Assembly: GCA_013396995.1 (NCBI GenBank)
Contig: VWZP01002907.1
Coordinates: forward strand, 496,001 to 560,000
Source: Dicaeum eximium
Taxonomy: Eukaryota > Chordata > Aves > Passeriformes > Dicaeidae
Reading direction: 5' to 3'
DNA length: 64,000 bases
The notes beneath the pieces are model-generated. The model worked only from the letters and a program-made list of their open reading frames with translations. It had not been told where the DNA came from and ran no database searches. Each line of letters opens with the position of its first letter. The stretch's first letter is position 1. Of this stretch, positions 14,031-25,966 are shown in pieces. Made by a program: the position numbers and the translations under genes.

Positions 14031-15654
14031 TGAAGAGGAGATGAAAGTAGAGAAAAGTTGAGGCTCATGAACTGAAATTTTTAGTCCGTGGTATTTACCA
14101 TAACTGAAATATATGAGAGTACTTAAGATTTTCTCTTTTTTTTCTCACCTTTATCATACTTTCTGCATCGCTTATTTTTAATGCCATTTTTAATGCCATT
14201 AAAGAAAAATACTCTAAAACCCTCACCTTGGCCTTGACTTTCCTTCTTTAGGGGAAACATCATAGGCTTTAAACTCTTACAAGTGTTTAAAAAACAAATA
14301 TCTTAATGCAAATGCATACAAAAAATACAAATATCATAAATGTCCCGTCACAAGAAAGTGAATAAAAATACTTTGGATTAAACTAAATACTCCATTTTGA
14401 TGTGACTGTCTTAAAATTGTGTCTAGTAGGCAAACCAATGTAAGACAGTTTTGGACTGTTCTGTTTTGAAATAGCTGGAATGAAATCAATTTAAATTCTT
14501 AAAAGTATTTTCTCTCTAAAGAAGCTAAAAGTCCTTGAAAGTTTTTCCAAAGCATGCTACTTTTGATAAATCAGAATTTTCCATTTAAATATTACCAATA
14601 TATTACACCTAACTCCTAATATTAATTTAATAATAGTAAGTTTATGTTTATATAACCTTCCATCCCAAAGTATTTTATGTTTTTTCTCTTACTGAACTTG
14701 TGTATATTTCCATAATTTTATTGTATCTTTGAGCCTGCACTGAAGTCTTATTTGCATCTAATATCCCTAATGTCTATTCTGATTTCAATCTCTACTAATA
14801 TCCTCTTTGAAGATCAACATTCCAGGCAGTAAAATTTCCCTTAATATTATCTGTTTCCAATATCTCTCTGAGAGAAGACATGTTTACTGAAATCTTATAC
14901 CATTTGTCAAACCTGAGCATTTCTGTGTTGATTATACATTCAAATACCAATGCTAGCAAAATCAAAGATGCAATCTTTATGTTTGAGAATAGCAAACATA
15001 GATCAGAAGGCTTTTCTAAGTATATAAAGCACATCAGTGTTATTTGATGAAGTGTATCAACTTTTGTATAAAGCAAGACTACTGAATTACATGATGGATT
15101 ATATATTGACTGTGTTTTTTTCTGAATGGCTATGTATATAAATTAATAAAAATTCAAGGTAATATCATTATGACTTGTGTTTTTCAAGTAATGCCATTGC
15201 AGAACTAATGCTAAAAATTGTATTCTCAGAAAAAAAAAATACAAAAATCTATCATTTATATAATTGAAAAGGTTTTGTAGACAAAAGCATTTTGTATTTG
15301 CAAATACAAAGACTCAGAAGTCTGCATCCTTAATACATTTAAGGCATGCCATTGAAATCCATTCAAGGTATCAGATTATTTTCAATGGTGTATAATGATT
15401 AATGGTAGAATTTTTTTTTCTGTTTGAAAAATTTGAGTGCAGTAAGAGACATCAGATATGCTAGTTCTGGTGTGATTTGAGCATTACACATGAAAATTCA
15501 TTCCTCCTGTCACCACTTCCATGACTTCTTACGAAAGCCAGAAGATGAGACAAATCACACACTGCCCTCATGGTATCTCTTTTTACTTGCCTGACAGCTT
15601 ACATCAGCTGCACTTCAGTGCTTGTTACTATTCACCAAATACTTATCAGATGGT
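14031..15654. other. Unique AT-rich non-coding DNA
   Basis: No gene is recognised. A 12-bp tandem duplication of the phrase TTTTTAATGCCA lies at 14176-14200. A poly-A run lies near 15231-15239 and a poly-T run near 15411-15419. The right edge is the inferred 3' end of the decayed CR1 copy. Confidence 0.55.
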
Positions 15655-16600
15655 CAGAACCTCAGAATCTCAAAGAATTCAAGGGCTGAGTAAGATGTTG
15701 AGATCATCAAAGCTATGGCACTGCCCAGAGACAGAACAAACTATCCTTACATCATTTCTGACTATTAAAGGGGATTTCACTATATTGCCAACCTTTCTCT
15801 TCCTGACCTTACTTATCTTTATTATTACAATAAATAATTGAATGCTGACATATAATATGCAGATCATTACTTTTTATACTGCCCTTCACAAATGTAGGAA
15901 CAGATTCCAATTGTCGTTCACAGCAACTTTGTATAGGTTACACTGTTACCAGATCTCTTTCCTTTCTTTTCTCTGCGCAAATAACTTCAGGTCTTTCTGC
16001 TTTGCCTTTTAGCTCATGCTTCTAAGACCTGAGAACCTCATTGCTCCCCTCTAGACACTGACTGGTCACCATCTTTCTACAAGCATGATATCTACAGCTG
16101 GATACATTATTTCAGCTGCAGCTTTTCTGCTAATGCAGAAAACATTTCTGCTTTCTGCATTAATTTCTTCAGCTTCTGCTGAGCAAAGCAGAACTCTTCA
16201 CACCTTGCAGGACAGAAATCTCTTTTCACATCCCAGCAAAACGTTTGTCTTTTCAAACCCAAATGATGATGTTGAATAATACTGGTAGCAATCCAAAAGA
16301 ACTCCTTAGTCCCTTTCAATACAACTGCTCCTTAAGTATCCCTTTCCCTGTGTTCTTGCAATTCAGTAATCTTACATTACATTTACCTTGCAGTTACCTT
16401 ACATTTCTTCCCATTGATTGACACACAATTTGTTCTGTGAAGATCACTTTGCTCTTCATATGCCTCTGATAAGTACTTGGAACCTCAAGTTTTCATATCA
16501 GAACACTACTGACAATACTGAAGAGTAATTTTGGATTTAACAGGTTTTGCAGCTACTTTGTGTTGATATGCTACATAACAAGATCCTCTGTCACTGCTGC
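15655..16600 (-). mobile_element. Decayed CR1-type LINE, 3' portion, reverse orientation
   Basis: Read on the plus strand, this block follows the reverse complement of the 3' part of a CR1-family non-LTR retrotransposon in the right order. A divergent 3' end (AGAATCTCAAAGAATTCAAG, then AGATCATCAAAGC) comes at 15665-15714. Next is GGGGATTTCAC (15771-15781). Then come CTCATTGCTCCCCTCTAGAC and CACCATCTTTCTACAAGCAT (16037-16086), matching the usual block in which a short phrase about actively excluded bases is followed by a pyrimidine-rich segment. Next is ACAGCTGGATACATTATTTC then AGCTGCAGC (16094-16122), matching the familiar ordered CR1 block around ACTCCAGCTGAGGC. Last are TCCCAGCAAAACGTTTG (16231-16247) and AAGATCACTTTG (16440-16451). 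CR1 encodes an endonuclease/reverse transcriptase and moves by target-primed reverse transcription; this piece is 5'-truncated and full of stops, with no reverse-transcriptase frame left. The divergence implies an old insertion. Orientation is fairly secure; the ends are approximate, especially on the right. The short forward and reverse open frames within it are shadows. Confidence 0.6.
16131..16162. repeat. Small inverted repeat inside the old CR1
   Basis: TAATGCAGAAA (16131-16141) and its reverse complement TTTCTGCATTA (16152-16162) are separated by 10 nt, in a patch with repeated TTCTGC words. This probably arose by local sequence drift or slippage inside the dead CR1 copy. No function is implied. 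Confidence 0.7.
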
Positions 16601-18611
16601 GCAGAAAACCCTTGGGTGTCTACTCGCTTTAAGGCATAAGATGCAGAGCACTACAGGTGAGGTCTTTTGTCCTGAAGTGGTAATTTTGTCCTTGCTTCTG
16701 TCCTTCTTTCAATTGAAATACTTGAATTATTACTGAAAAGGAATTGTACCTTCTCTGTAAGACCAATCCATTAATATAAAGTAGTTGGACAGATAATGTT
16801 TCAGAAAAAGCTTCTGCTTCAGAAAGGAATTTAATAAACACCTGTAAAAATCCCAATTACTTTTTGGCATAATTCAGGGGAAAAAAAAGTGTTTCTATTT
16901 ATTGCTTAGTCCTCTACAGACAGTGTTGCTTGCTGGACTCTGTTCCTGTTGCTGAATTGTGGTGAAATGTGCCTTTTTTCCTCTTGAATGCAAGTATTAC
17001 TCCAAGATGCTGTTCAATGAGCTGCAGTTACCTGCATTGTTAAGCATTTAGCAGGTTTGTCTACAGCCGGTTGTTTCCTACTGACACCTCATAAATGCCC
17101 AAGTAAAAATTGCCTGTATGCAAGAACCAAACAGGATAAAAGTAAGGTTTTACAAAACAGTTGAAAAAGGGAAGTTCTCTCTTGGAAATCCCACAGTATC
17201 TAAATTCATTGCTCTCTGTATTTATGAAGTTTCACTCAAGATTTATGTTAATTTGCCAGCACCCCATTTAAATATAAGATATTTGTAAAATTTTCAGTTC
17301 ACCTCTAATTTTACGCAGCAGTTAGCAGGCAATATTTTATAAATCTATCACAACTGGACAAGCTGTCAATTATTAAGTCATCACATGAGGTAAAAAATCC
17401 CACTACCCTGTTTGTAAGGAGGTGAAAATAAAAGGTATGCAAGGTAGACCTTGTCTACAAAAATAAAAAAAAATTCTCCAAAATCCAGAAACTCCTAACT
17501 TTCTCTTCAGTTTCTCTGGGAACTAATTACACCCCATGAGTGTGCACTCAACCTTTTCTCATCCTGTTCTAGGTTCTGACCAGGTTGATTTTTCAGCAAC
17601 ATGACCAGCTGTGAAAACATATCATCATCCAGGTGTAAATGGCAAAAGTATTTGTGCACCAAATTTACGGTGTCTGCTCTGGCACACGGTGGTGTTCTGC
17701 TTTCTTGGAAGCTGACTAAACATGGACTCCATATGGAGCCTGGGACCATTTCTAGCTGCTGCACAATGATTCCTGATCAGCACTGTCTGCAAACACCAGT
17801 CATGGAGCACCTTAGATGACTGCATCATTATTATTACTCATTCAGATCTTCTAGAAGCACTAAACTTTCCTACAGCAAATCATTACAACTGCGAGATCCT
17901 ACCACTGTTAACTGTTCCTCTTTTCTATTTGTTTCACTGGCAAAATGTGTTATCCTAGCTCCCTGCCAGGCATCTTCCTATTCCTGACTGGAGAAGGGAA
18001 ATCCCACTGTCCTTGCTGGAAACATTAGCTTCCCTTCACTCTCACCCTCATATTAACTGAATAGAAATAGGAGACCAAGCCTATAAGGCACAGCTTATAG
18101 AATCAAAATTTAAAATCTAAATAGTTTACACTCTGAAGACAAACAGAAAGACATCCACAGAATAATATGATTCATGTCCTCATACATATGCCAAACCACT
18201 AATCTGCCTGTAGATTATATTTGTAGTTATACAGGGAAAAATACTTATCTCCTGCAGTGTTTTAATACAGTTATTTTTCCCTACCCTGGGTCACAGAAAT
18301 AAGGGGTGTAAAGCCACAAACAGAAGTTAATGGTAAAAATTCAGTCTTGTCAGTATTTAATATTTAAAATCAAAACAACCTTGTTGCAGACATTTAAACG
18401 CATGTGGTATCAAATCCCTCTGTCTCCTAGGACTGTCATGTGTAGTGTTCCATGCCTGAAATATATAAAAGACTTAAGGCAGTTATGTGAGTGAGAATAC
18501 CGTGATGGTGATACTGCTGTTTCCAGTTCTTACCCTGTGCTAGACCCTGTGGTTACCCTGGGTTAACAATAAAGGGGATTTTCTCTCTAATTAAGAAGCA
18601 GTTAAACACTG

Positions 18612-18632
18612 CCCCTCCACCCCCCTTCCCCC
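18612..18632 (-). repeat. C-rich tract, G-rich on the reverse strand
   Basis: The plus strand carries C runs of four, six and five bases interrupted by T and A. The reverse strand therefore has three long G runs plus one GG, which could support a two-layer G-quadruplex, though it lacks four runs of three or more G. It is notable only because the surroundings are AT-rich. Confidence 0.5.
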
Positions 18633-19175
18633 AAACAAATAAAGGTTACTCAGTTGTAATCTTATCTTTTGACTTCTTCTTTTGTGACATAACCAGACAT
18701 GAACAGCCACACAGCAGCAAAGAGCTCAGATCAGGCAGGAAGAAATCCCAAAAGTCTCAGAATTCTCCAAAAGCAAGTGAGACTCCAGACTCAGTTACTA
18801 TGTAAATTCTACACTTCTTAAGTAATTTAAAGACTTAGTACAAGTGGCTTGTGGTTTAATCTTTTAATTCCATTGCTCCACAAGATTCCTTGTAGGTTCA
18901 TTGAGCAAGGAATTCAGCTGAGCTATTTGGAGCCCTTTATTCTGAAAGGGGCTGGGTATGGAAAAATCTGTGGTACTGAAGCTTCTAGAAGAGTTTGGAA
19001 ACTAACCTCCAAGTGTATGTGACATAAAAGCTATTATCTTTCACGGATTCTCGTGTTTCAGACTGTTCACATTTACAATCAGATGCTTGCCATAGGAGAC
19101 GCTCCCTATCAGCAAACATCTGTGGAATGTACTCCAGCAGTTACAGCTAAACATACAAATTTGTGCCACCAGGTT

Positions 19176-19190
19176 AAAAAAAAAAAAAAA
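19176..19190 (+). repeat. Poly-A run
   Basis: Fifteen consecutive A bases, followed by GAAATGG. I do not recognise a retrotransposed sequence upstream, so this is recorded only as a homopolymer. Confidence 0.85.
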
Positions 19191-22100
19191 GAAATGGCAA
19201 GGAGAAAATAACTTTCACATTTTTGAAGATGTTTTAAACATACTGTGCATGGTTGTAAAAATCACAGATTTGTTTGCCAAAAATCTTCAGAATATGCATA
19301 CACACGTTCCTGATTGTTCTAATAATAACTCCAACTTAGATTATAAATTACTTCAGAATTAAAGTAAATCTGGTTTAGCATGGATAGCCAGGTTTGGTTA
19401 ATACCCTGAGGTTAATGGTTGTATGTCAAATAATTTAGTCGAGGTGGATAAGATACATGAAGAAGAGAAGCTTCTACCTTGTGATTTTTTTGGAGAAGGA
19501 ATACACAGGCAATAGCCAGAGGCAGACTACAGGCTGGCAAGAAGGAACCAATAATTTCTGCTTTTGATGTGATGTTGGAAATGTACATAGGAAAGTTTGT
19601 ATGTTCTTTGTGCGAATCTAGGAATATTTTACTGATTTGCATATATTTTATTTCCATAAAACTTAGGTTTGTAAATTTGAGCAAAATGAGTAACAGTATG
19701 ATAAAAGATGAGTCAGCTATCCCAATTGTTTAAAAGTCTTCAATAATGAAAACATAAGTACTGATATATTTTATATGGAAAGGTACCTTAGCTTTATCCT
19801 AAAGCTGTTTCAGAGACAAAACATAGGTTGAAAGTCAATATATGACATGATACTTCTTAGATTGTATTTAGTAAAATTTTACATTACTATAAAATATTTA
19901 ATTACTACATTAAAATATTTATTAATATAAAATTTTAAATATTTTTAATTTTGAAACTTTTTATCAGTAAAGAAACAACAAGCCCTACAGACTACAAGGA
20001 AAAATTAGACTTTTTTAGTCACCCTTGAGTTTCTGATTTTTTAAGTAACATGCCATAAATGTAAGTGATGTGATTTTACAACCCTAATTTTATCCTAAAA
20101 ATTGTGTTTGCCCATTGCCAGTATCCTCAATGGTGCAGTGAACAGTCATGAACACAGAATTTCATGTCGCAGATACGCCGTACACCATTGAATCATTTGG
20201 AGTCAGCATGGCTAATTTTTCTCAAGAGAAAATCCCATTCATGCAAGAATTTAGAATATGTTTTCATTTCAAAGTAAATCCATGTCCCTATTTTGGTGTG
20301 GCTCTGCCTAGCCATGAACTGTGATTTGCATTGCAGTCACTTAACCCCAAGTTAGCGGGTTCCATGGAGCAGCTTTCATTTGATCTCATCTGGCAGAACG
20401 TGGGCTGATCTGTCTGAAGAGCAGTGCAGAACTTTCCCTCAGTTAAACCCTGCGTGCCCAGAGGAACGCAGAACCTATTCAAGAATTTTACTGGCAAAAG
20501 AAATGTAGAAAACTTTTTCTAAATGTGGGTCACTATCCTTCTCAGAGTACGTGGCATATGTTTGCAGAAATCCCAGTGAAACGCACAGGTGAACACAGCA
20601 CGTCTAAAGGAACTTTGATATAAATTTAGGGTTCACACCTTAAGGAAACTGGTTGATGTGCTCATATGTGTCAGCAGCGACCTGAGGTAACACTGCAGTG
20701 CTGATACTCATTATTATGAAACACATTTCCATCCTCTCATGCAAGCTTTCAGAAGATAATCTCGCCCACCTTCTCCTTTAATGTCATGTTCAACCACCTA
20801 AGATAATTATGCAACCTTCTACTCAAGTGTAGAGAAGTATTCTAGAAAAGTGGAACTCTTACATGGCAGGTTAGCTTGTAAGGTGCTTTTAGCTATTAGG
20901 TTTTTTCTTAGCCACAGTGCCAGTATTAAGTGCATCTTGGAATCAGCAGAGACTGCTGGGTTTGGAAAATCTGATTATGGAACTTTACTTCGTTAAATGA
21001 TGGTGAAACACTTTAAAAATCTGTGCTGTTATTGCACAGTACAGTTGAACATGATGGAACAGTCCACCACAATGCTCAGGGATTGTTGCAACTGAACCAC
21101 AAAATGCATGGAAAAGGTTATATAAACTCTTCATCTATCTCAATAAGAGGCCTTATTTTGGCTCCCTTCTGTCAGTTTGAAATGGTGACTTTTCCGCTTC
21201 AAAATGATGTCTTATAAGACACAAGGCTGTATTATTGCATAGGTGTTCATCATAGCAAATAAAAACAAAGATTATGAAAGTGTTTTTCATTAGATCTTCT
21301 CAATAAGTATTGTTAAATTAATGACTGCAATTCTCAGCGAACTCAACAACTTAATTTACCAAATATCTAAGATGTTTTGCAAATCACATTTATCAAATAT
21401 TTTATTTATATGTGAAGGAGATCACATTAAGGAAGGAGATCAGCTTTTTTATATTACTATATTATTCTTCAACTCAGGATTGCAAAGCACTAAGCAACGT
21501 CATCCCCAGTATATGAGAGCTTGAGTTGGAACATTCTGAAGGGAAAATTGCTTGAATAGTTACTAGGCAATCCTAAACCCCCAAATCTTCTAAACCTCAG
21601 TTTTTTGGACCAGCATTGGTCCCTTGGTCCCTGTCTGTAAATTAAGGGCTGTATGTATCAAGTGTGTTGGCTGTATCATGCTTCATAGGGCTCAGAAACC
21701 CACGCAAAGTTCTCACTGAAAGTTCAGGGATGTATTAGTGTTAACCTCAATTCATCACTTAGTTAGAATCCCTTTTGCTAAATCATGTGAACCTCTCATT
21801 AGAAATTTGTCTTCCCTTTCTAATCATGAAGTCAACTGTTGTTTGCTAATGCATTTCAAGTATCTTTTCCTATACACCAGCTGAAGTCCTCCAGTATCTT
21901 TCCTACATATGGGTTTCAGCAATCAGCTCAATCACTCTGTCCTCTTCAAATTAACCATCTCTGGCTTTCCTAGTCTGTTTTGGTTTGTACATATGATATT
22001 CAAGCTCTCCTCAGCTGGAAGAAAACATTAGATAAATCTCATAGACCAAGGACTCTTTTAAAAGTGCAGTTCAATGAAAAACCAGAAACATTTTATGGTG

Positions 22101-23080
22101 ATGCTTCTTAAGGGGTTTGTTATAAACACAGTGGAGAGGCACAGAGCAGCATTAGTGCCAAATAGTGAGAAACATAAGTTCTGCAGCCCTGTGCAACATC
22201 ACATTAACATTTGTCACTCACATGTCCCCCTCACTGTTTTTACAGATATTTTGAAAATGTTCCAATACACGCACAGGTTTCTAGTAAAAATGGGATTATG
22301 TATGGATGGTAAATTAAGTATTTTTTGCTTTAAATAATTCATATAATTTGGGAGCATATTCTTGTACATTCTCAGGCAAAATTCCTATTCACCAAGTAGT
22401 CAGACATATATAAAAATTATTTTCAAGCCAAGATAATAAGACTTATTTTGAAATGAATGCTGAACACATTTGTTTCTGGCATGGTCACACATTTGTTTTC
22501 ATGCTGTCAGTTTGGGTTTGACATTAAAATCTCACAGAGATACAGATTTAGACTTCAAATATATTTTGTATTTTTTTTGGGTAACTTTTTTAAAAAAGGA
22601 GATATTCATGTGAAACAGTTTGATTTCAACAGAACTGTATTTTTCCAACAATTAAAATATTGCCAGAACATTCTTAGCACTGCTGAGAAGGAAGGTGAGA
22701 TGGATAACACTTCTATGTGAAGCTTCTGGTTCTCAAAAACCACATATCAAAATAGTTTTTTCCTGTTCTACTTGTTTCTCCAACTGCATATTCACATAAA
22801 AAACTAAATTCTACTGCCTTTTCCTCAGAACTTGGCTATGTGAGCTAGGAAGAATGTCTGCAGGACTGTGAGACATGAAAAACAAGGTGGCATCTCCCTA
22901 TAAAGTGAGGGGATTATGGGACATGAGGATATTGCTACCCTGCACCCACAGGACAAGCAGTGCTTAAGGAAGTTGGAATAACAGAGATTCCCCTTGTGGG
23001 ACAAATGCCTGGAGGCTGCCATCAGGGAGAGGATTTCAACTCCTTAACCCTTGGGACTACAGCGAATGACCCAAGTGTGA

Positions 23081-23161
23081 TCACAGCTCAGGTGGTCAGA
23101 GCTGCACAGCATTTACCTGGGTAAATGTGTAACAGGTAAATCACCTGTACCTGAGCTGTGA
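23081..23161. repeat. Nested inverted-repeat (cloverleaf-like) element
   Basis: A perfect 13-bp inverted repeat, TCACAGCTCAGGT (23081-23093) and ACCTGAGCTGTGA (23149-23161), encloses two smaller hairpins. One is CATTTACC/GGTAAATG around a TG spacer (23110-23127). The other is ACAGG/CCTGT with a 7-nt loop TAAATCA (23132-23148). The left part, CAGCTCAGGTGGTCAGAGC, resembles a tRNA D-arm and A box, and the last hairpin has T-arm geometry. However, the loop is not TTCGANT-like and no 7-bp acceptor stem forms, so it is not a functional tRNA. It may be a decayed tRNA-derived element or a chance structured patch. Several of the stems are mutually exclusive. Confidence 0.5.
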
Positions 23162-25129
23162 AATGGGAAAGGTGCAGCAGGACGTGAGAGGAGCCCAGCA
23201 ATGAAAAGCATCCTCCACTGAACTGTCCCCTTGCTATCCACACTTCTAATTAAACTACATTTTCTCAGATGCAGCTTCTCACCCCAGACCCATGGATGAT
23301 TCATGTAATCTCTAGATAGAAGGAAAATTTAAAGTAGCATGGAAGGAAAGTGTAAAACACCTGGAAAGTAAATTAACAGAAGTGAGTCATTCAAATGGAA
23401 AAAGAAAATTACTGTGAAAATAAAGAGCTAATATGAATAAGCAGCTAATCTTGGACTGCAACCCCCATGCTGAAGTTTAGGCTACATTTAATACATTTTT
23501 CAAAGTCAAGGAGGGGGAGATTTTCATTCTAACTGCTATATCTGTGCAAAAAATCCAACCATAAAAAGAGACTGCATAACAAGAACCCCATTCTCCACAT
23601 TTGGAATTCAACAGAAAATATTTAAAGCAGAATTATGGGGACTTCTTTGAACTCTATCTAATACAATTGCCACCTTGATTTTTTTTTTTGCCTTAACATA
23701 TTCTTCACAAATACAGTATAGGAGTTAAAACTGTGCATACATTCTTTTTCATTTTTCATAGTCACATGTTTCCTATTCATATCAGTAAGAATTTATTCAC
23801 AAAAAAAAAGCAATCTGATGTAATTTACCTACCATTTGAGTATAGAAATGTTGTTCTGTCTATTAAAGTATAATTTGATTCCACAACAGACTAGTTTTTG
23901 GGAGCCAAATTTTTCAAAATACATTTTTTTTCTTTCTTTCTCTGTGAACACAGGGGATACAGAGAGTCTACTGTTCATTCAAATCTTTGCTGTCCTAGGA
24001 CAGTGTATTCACATTTTTTGCAGATTTTATCTTTACCATTCATGTTTTGAGATGTTTATGAGCCTATAATTTTCTCAAGAGCAGGTAAGCTATTTGAGTA
24101 TGTAGAAAAGAGCACTGGTAGTAGTGGTAGTAGAGTAGGTCACCAAATATAATCAGCTCTCAATTACCAGTAGGGGATTATCTGGGTTGTGGATTAGCTG
24201 TGCAGCCCTGAAAGGGAACCTGCTACATGATAAATTCTTAAGTCCAGCAGAGGGATGAGCCTTCTTCCCTGACATGCCTCTCACCCAGCAATAAATTCAG
24301 CACAGACTACTTTCCCCCAGATTAAGTTTCATATTTTCTTGTGTTGCATTACTGAGTTATCCCACCATCCACTGCCCTGGGGAGTCAGAAACAGTGTGGC
24401 TATAGCACAGATTTTAGAGAAATGTGGATAACATTCTGACATGAAAATGTGCCTAGGCAGAATCACAAGTCACCATTAGGCTTCTGCACAAGGAGGATTT
24501 TGCAAGCTTTTAGAAAGAGAGGTGATTATAATCCTCTCCTAGGACATGATTATCTATGTCAAATTAATTCTGTATTCAAAAGTACAGAAGTGCTGTTAGG
24601 ATCACAGAGAGCGTTAATATGGTTATAACCGTCTGTATGCCCCAAAGGTAAATAACATTTGCATGTGGTGCACTGACACTTTCTTGAGGCATGTTCTTCC
24701 TTCTCTGTGCATAATTCTCACCACTTCAATTTTCCTTTGAAGCTTGCATCTCATTAAAACATTTCATTTTGCCTAACAATGTGTGAGCAGAACCATAGGT
24801 ATCACAAATCAGCATATTGACAGCGAAGGAACTATTGCATTGTACATACAAAACCTGACTTCTGTGTGTTTTGGGATTTTTCCCAAAGAGAGGAGAAGAC
24901 TAAGCCATGTTACAGTGAAGGTGATATTTTTCTTAATACTTATTTTTTTTCCTTAAGAATACTGTTATGAAATATATCTTCTGAATTTCAGATGTCTGTT
25001 AGTATGAATTTCAATCAGATCTGCTCTCATGTATCAGAATATAGAAAAAGGGGAAATAGTGAAGTCAAAATAGTGTCTCATAAGTAGAACAAGAAAGAAA
25101 AATGGGATTAGTGTCTATCAGAAGTATAT

Positions 25130-25152
25130 ATTAGGTACCACCAGTACCTAAT
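25130..25152. repeat. Short perfect hairpin
   Basis: ATTAGGTAC (25130-25138) and GTACCTAAT (25144-25152) are perfect reverse complements with a 5-nt loop CACCA. No T tract or gene end is attached, so there is no reason to call a terminator or other regulatory site. It is probably chance or a tiny template-switch event. Confidence 0.7.
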
Positions 25153-25917
25153 GCTTATCACTTTCTTTTCTAAACCCTAGGGTTCACCCATTAAACCAAT
25201 ATTTGCCTATAAAGTTAAAAGGCAGATTTTAAAAATCATGTGAGTTACAGTTCTTGGTTTGACAGTAAGAGCATTAATGATAAAAGCAAAATAAAATATC
25301 CCTAAAACCGGGAACACTACTACACAGAGTTCACTTCTGCTTTAGCAGGTTGATTTTTATGTTGCAAAGATTATATCAAACAGACATATTGATCTAATAT
25401 CTAGTTTGAAGAGTCAAAGAATGCTCTTTCAAGTGTGGACAAAGAAAAGTTTATTCTGTGAGCAATACTGAAAGTTCCTAAATAATCTATGGTTTAGACA
25501 TGAGTGCTTAGACATTAGTGCATTAGACAAGATTGCTAAAAAAGCAAATAAATCAATAAAAGCTATGTTCTCTGGCTCACAGTGATAAGATTTATTTACA
25601 GCCAAATGAAGGATGATGTTTTTCAGAGAAAAGAGATTTTCCTCTTGGTTTTCCTCTGCAGATCAGTCTCAGCAACCGAATATCACATAGTTATAAATAA
25701 ATAAAAAACTTTAAAGTGCACATCATTAACTTTTTCAGTTTAACAAGAAGTTTTAAGAACTACAATGACTGACAGTTCTGTAGGGGTTTTTTGTCTTACC
25801 AAAAGCAGGTAGCTTTAGGCTAGCTATAAGCTCCCATGCAGAGCTGTTCCTCAAGTAGCATTAAGAAGAGAGAATTTTAAAAAGTCCATCACTACTTCTG
25901 GACAGAAATATTCTTCT

Positions 25918-25966
25918 ACATATATAAAGATTATTATATATATTTATAAATATATATACAGAATGT
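25918..25966. repeat. AT-rich low-complexity run
   Basis: A nearly pure A/T stretch dominated by TATA words (ACATATATAAAG, then TTATATATATTTATAAATAT and ATATACAG). It is typical low-complexity DNA. Being TATA-like is not evidence for a promoter here because no transcribed feature is visible nearby. Confidence 0.75.

Larger units (their letters stand above)
16601..23080. other. Unique non-coding DNA with minor simple repeats
   Basis: About 6.5 kb with no recognised gene. Open frames reach about 90 codons and many overlap on both strands (17507-17828 shows three at once), which suggests chance. It contains the C-rich tract at 18612-18632, a poly-A run at 19176-19190, a very AT-rich stretch at about 19865-19960, and an 18-bp-period duplication of AAGGAGATCA at 21415-21442. 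No transposon is recognised. Confidence 0.55.

Noticed and set aside
19141..19200. Processed pseudogene suggested by a 15-base poly-A run
   Set aside because: The sequence upstream of the run resembles no transcript I know, there is no polyadenylation signal at the right distance and no target-site duplication.
23077..23161. tRNA gene
   Set aside because: An A-box/D-arm-like sequence and a 5-bp/7-nt T-arm-like hairpin exist, but there is no pairing acceptor stem, the loop is TAAATCA rather than TTCGANT-like, and no anticodon arm of correct geometry is found.
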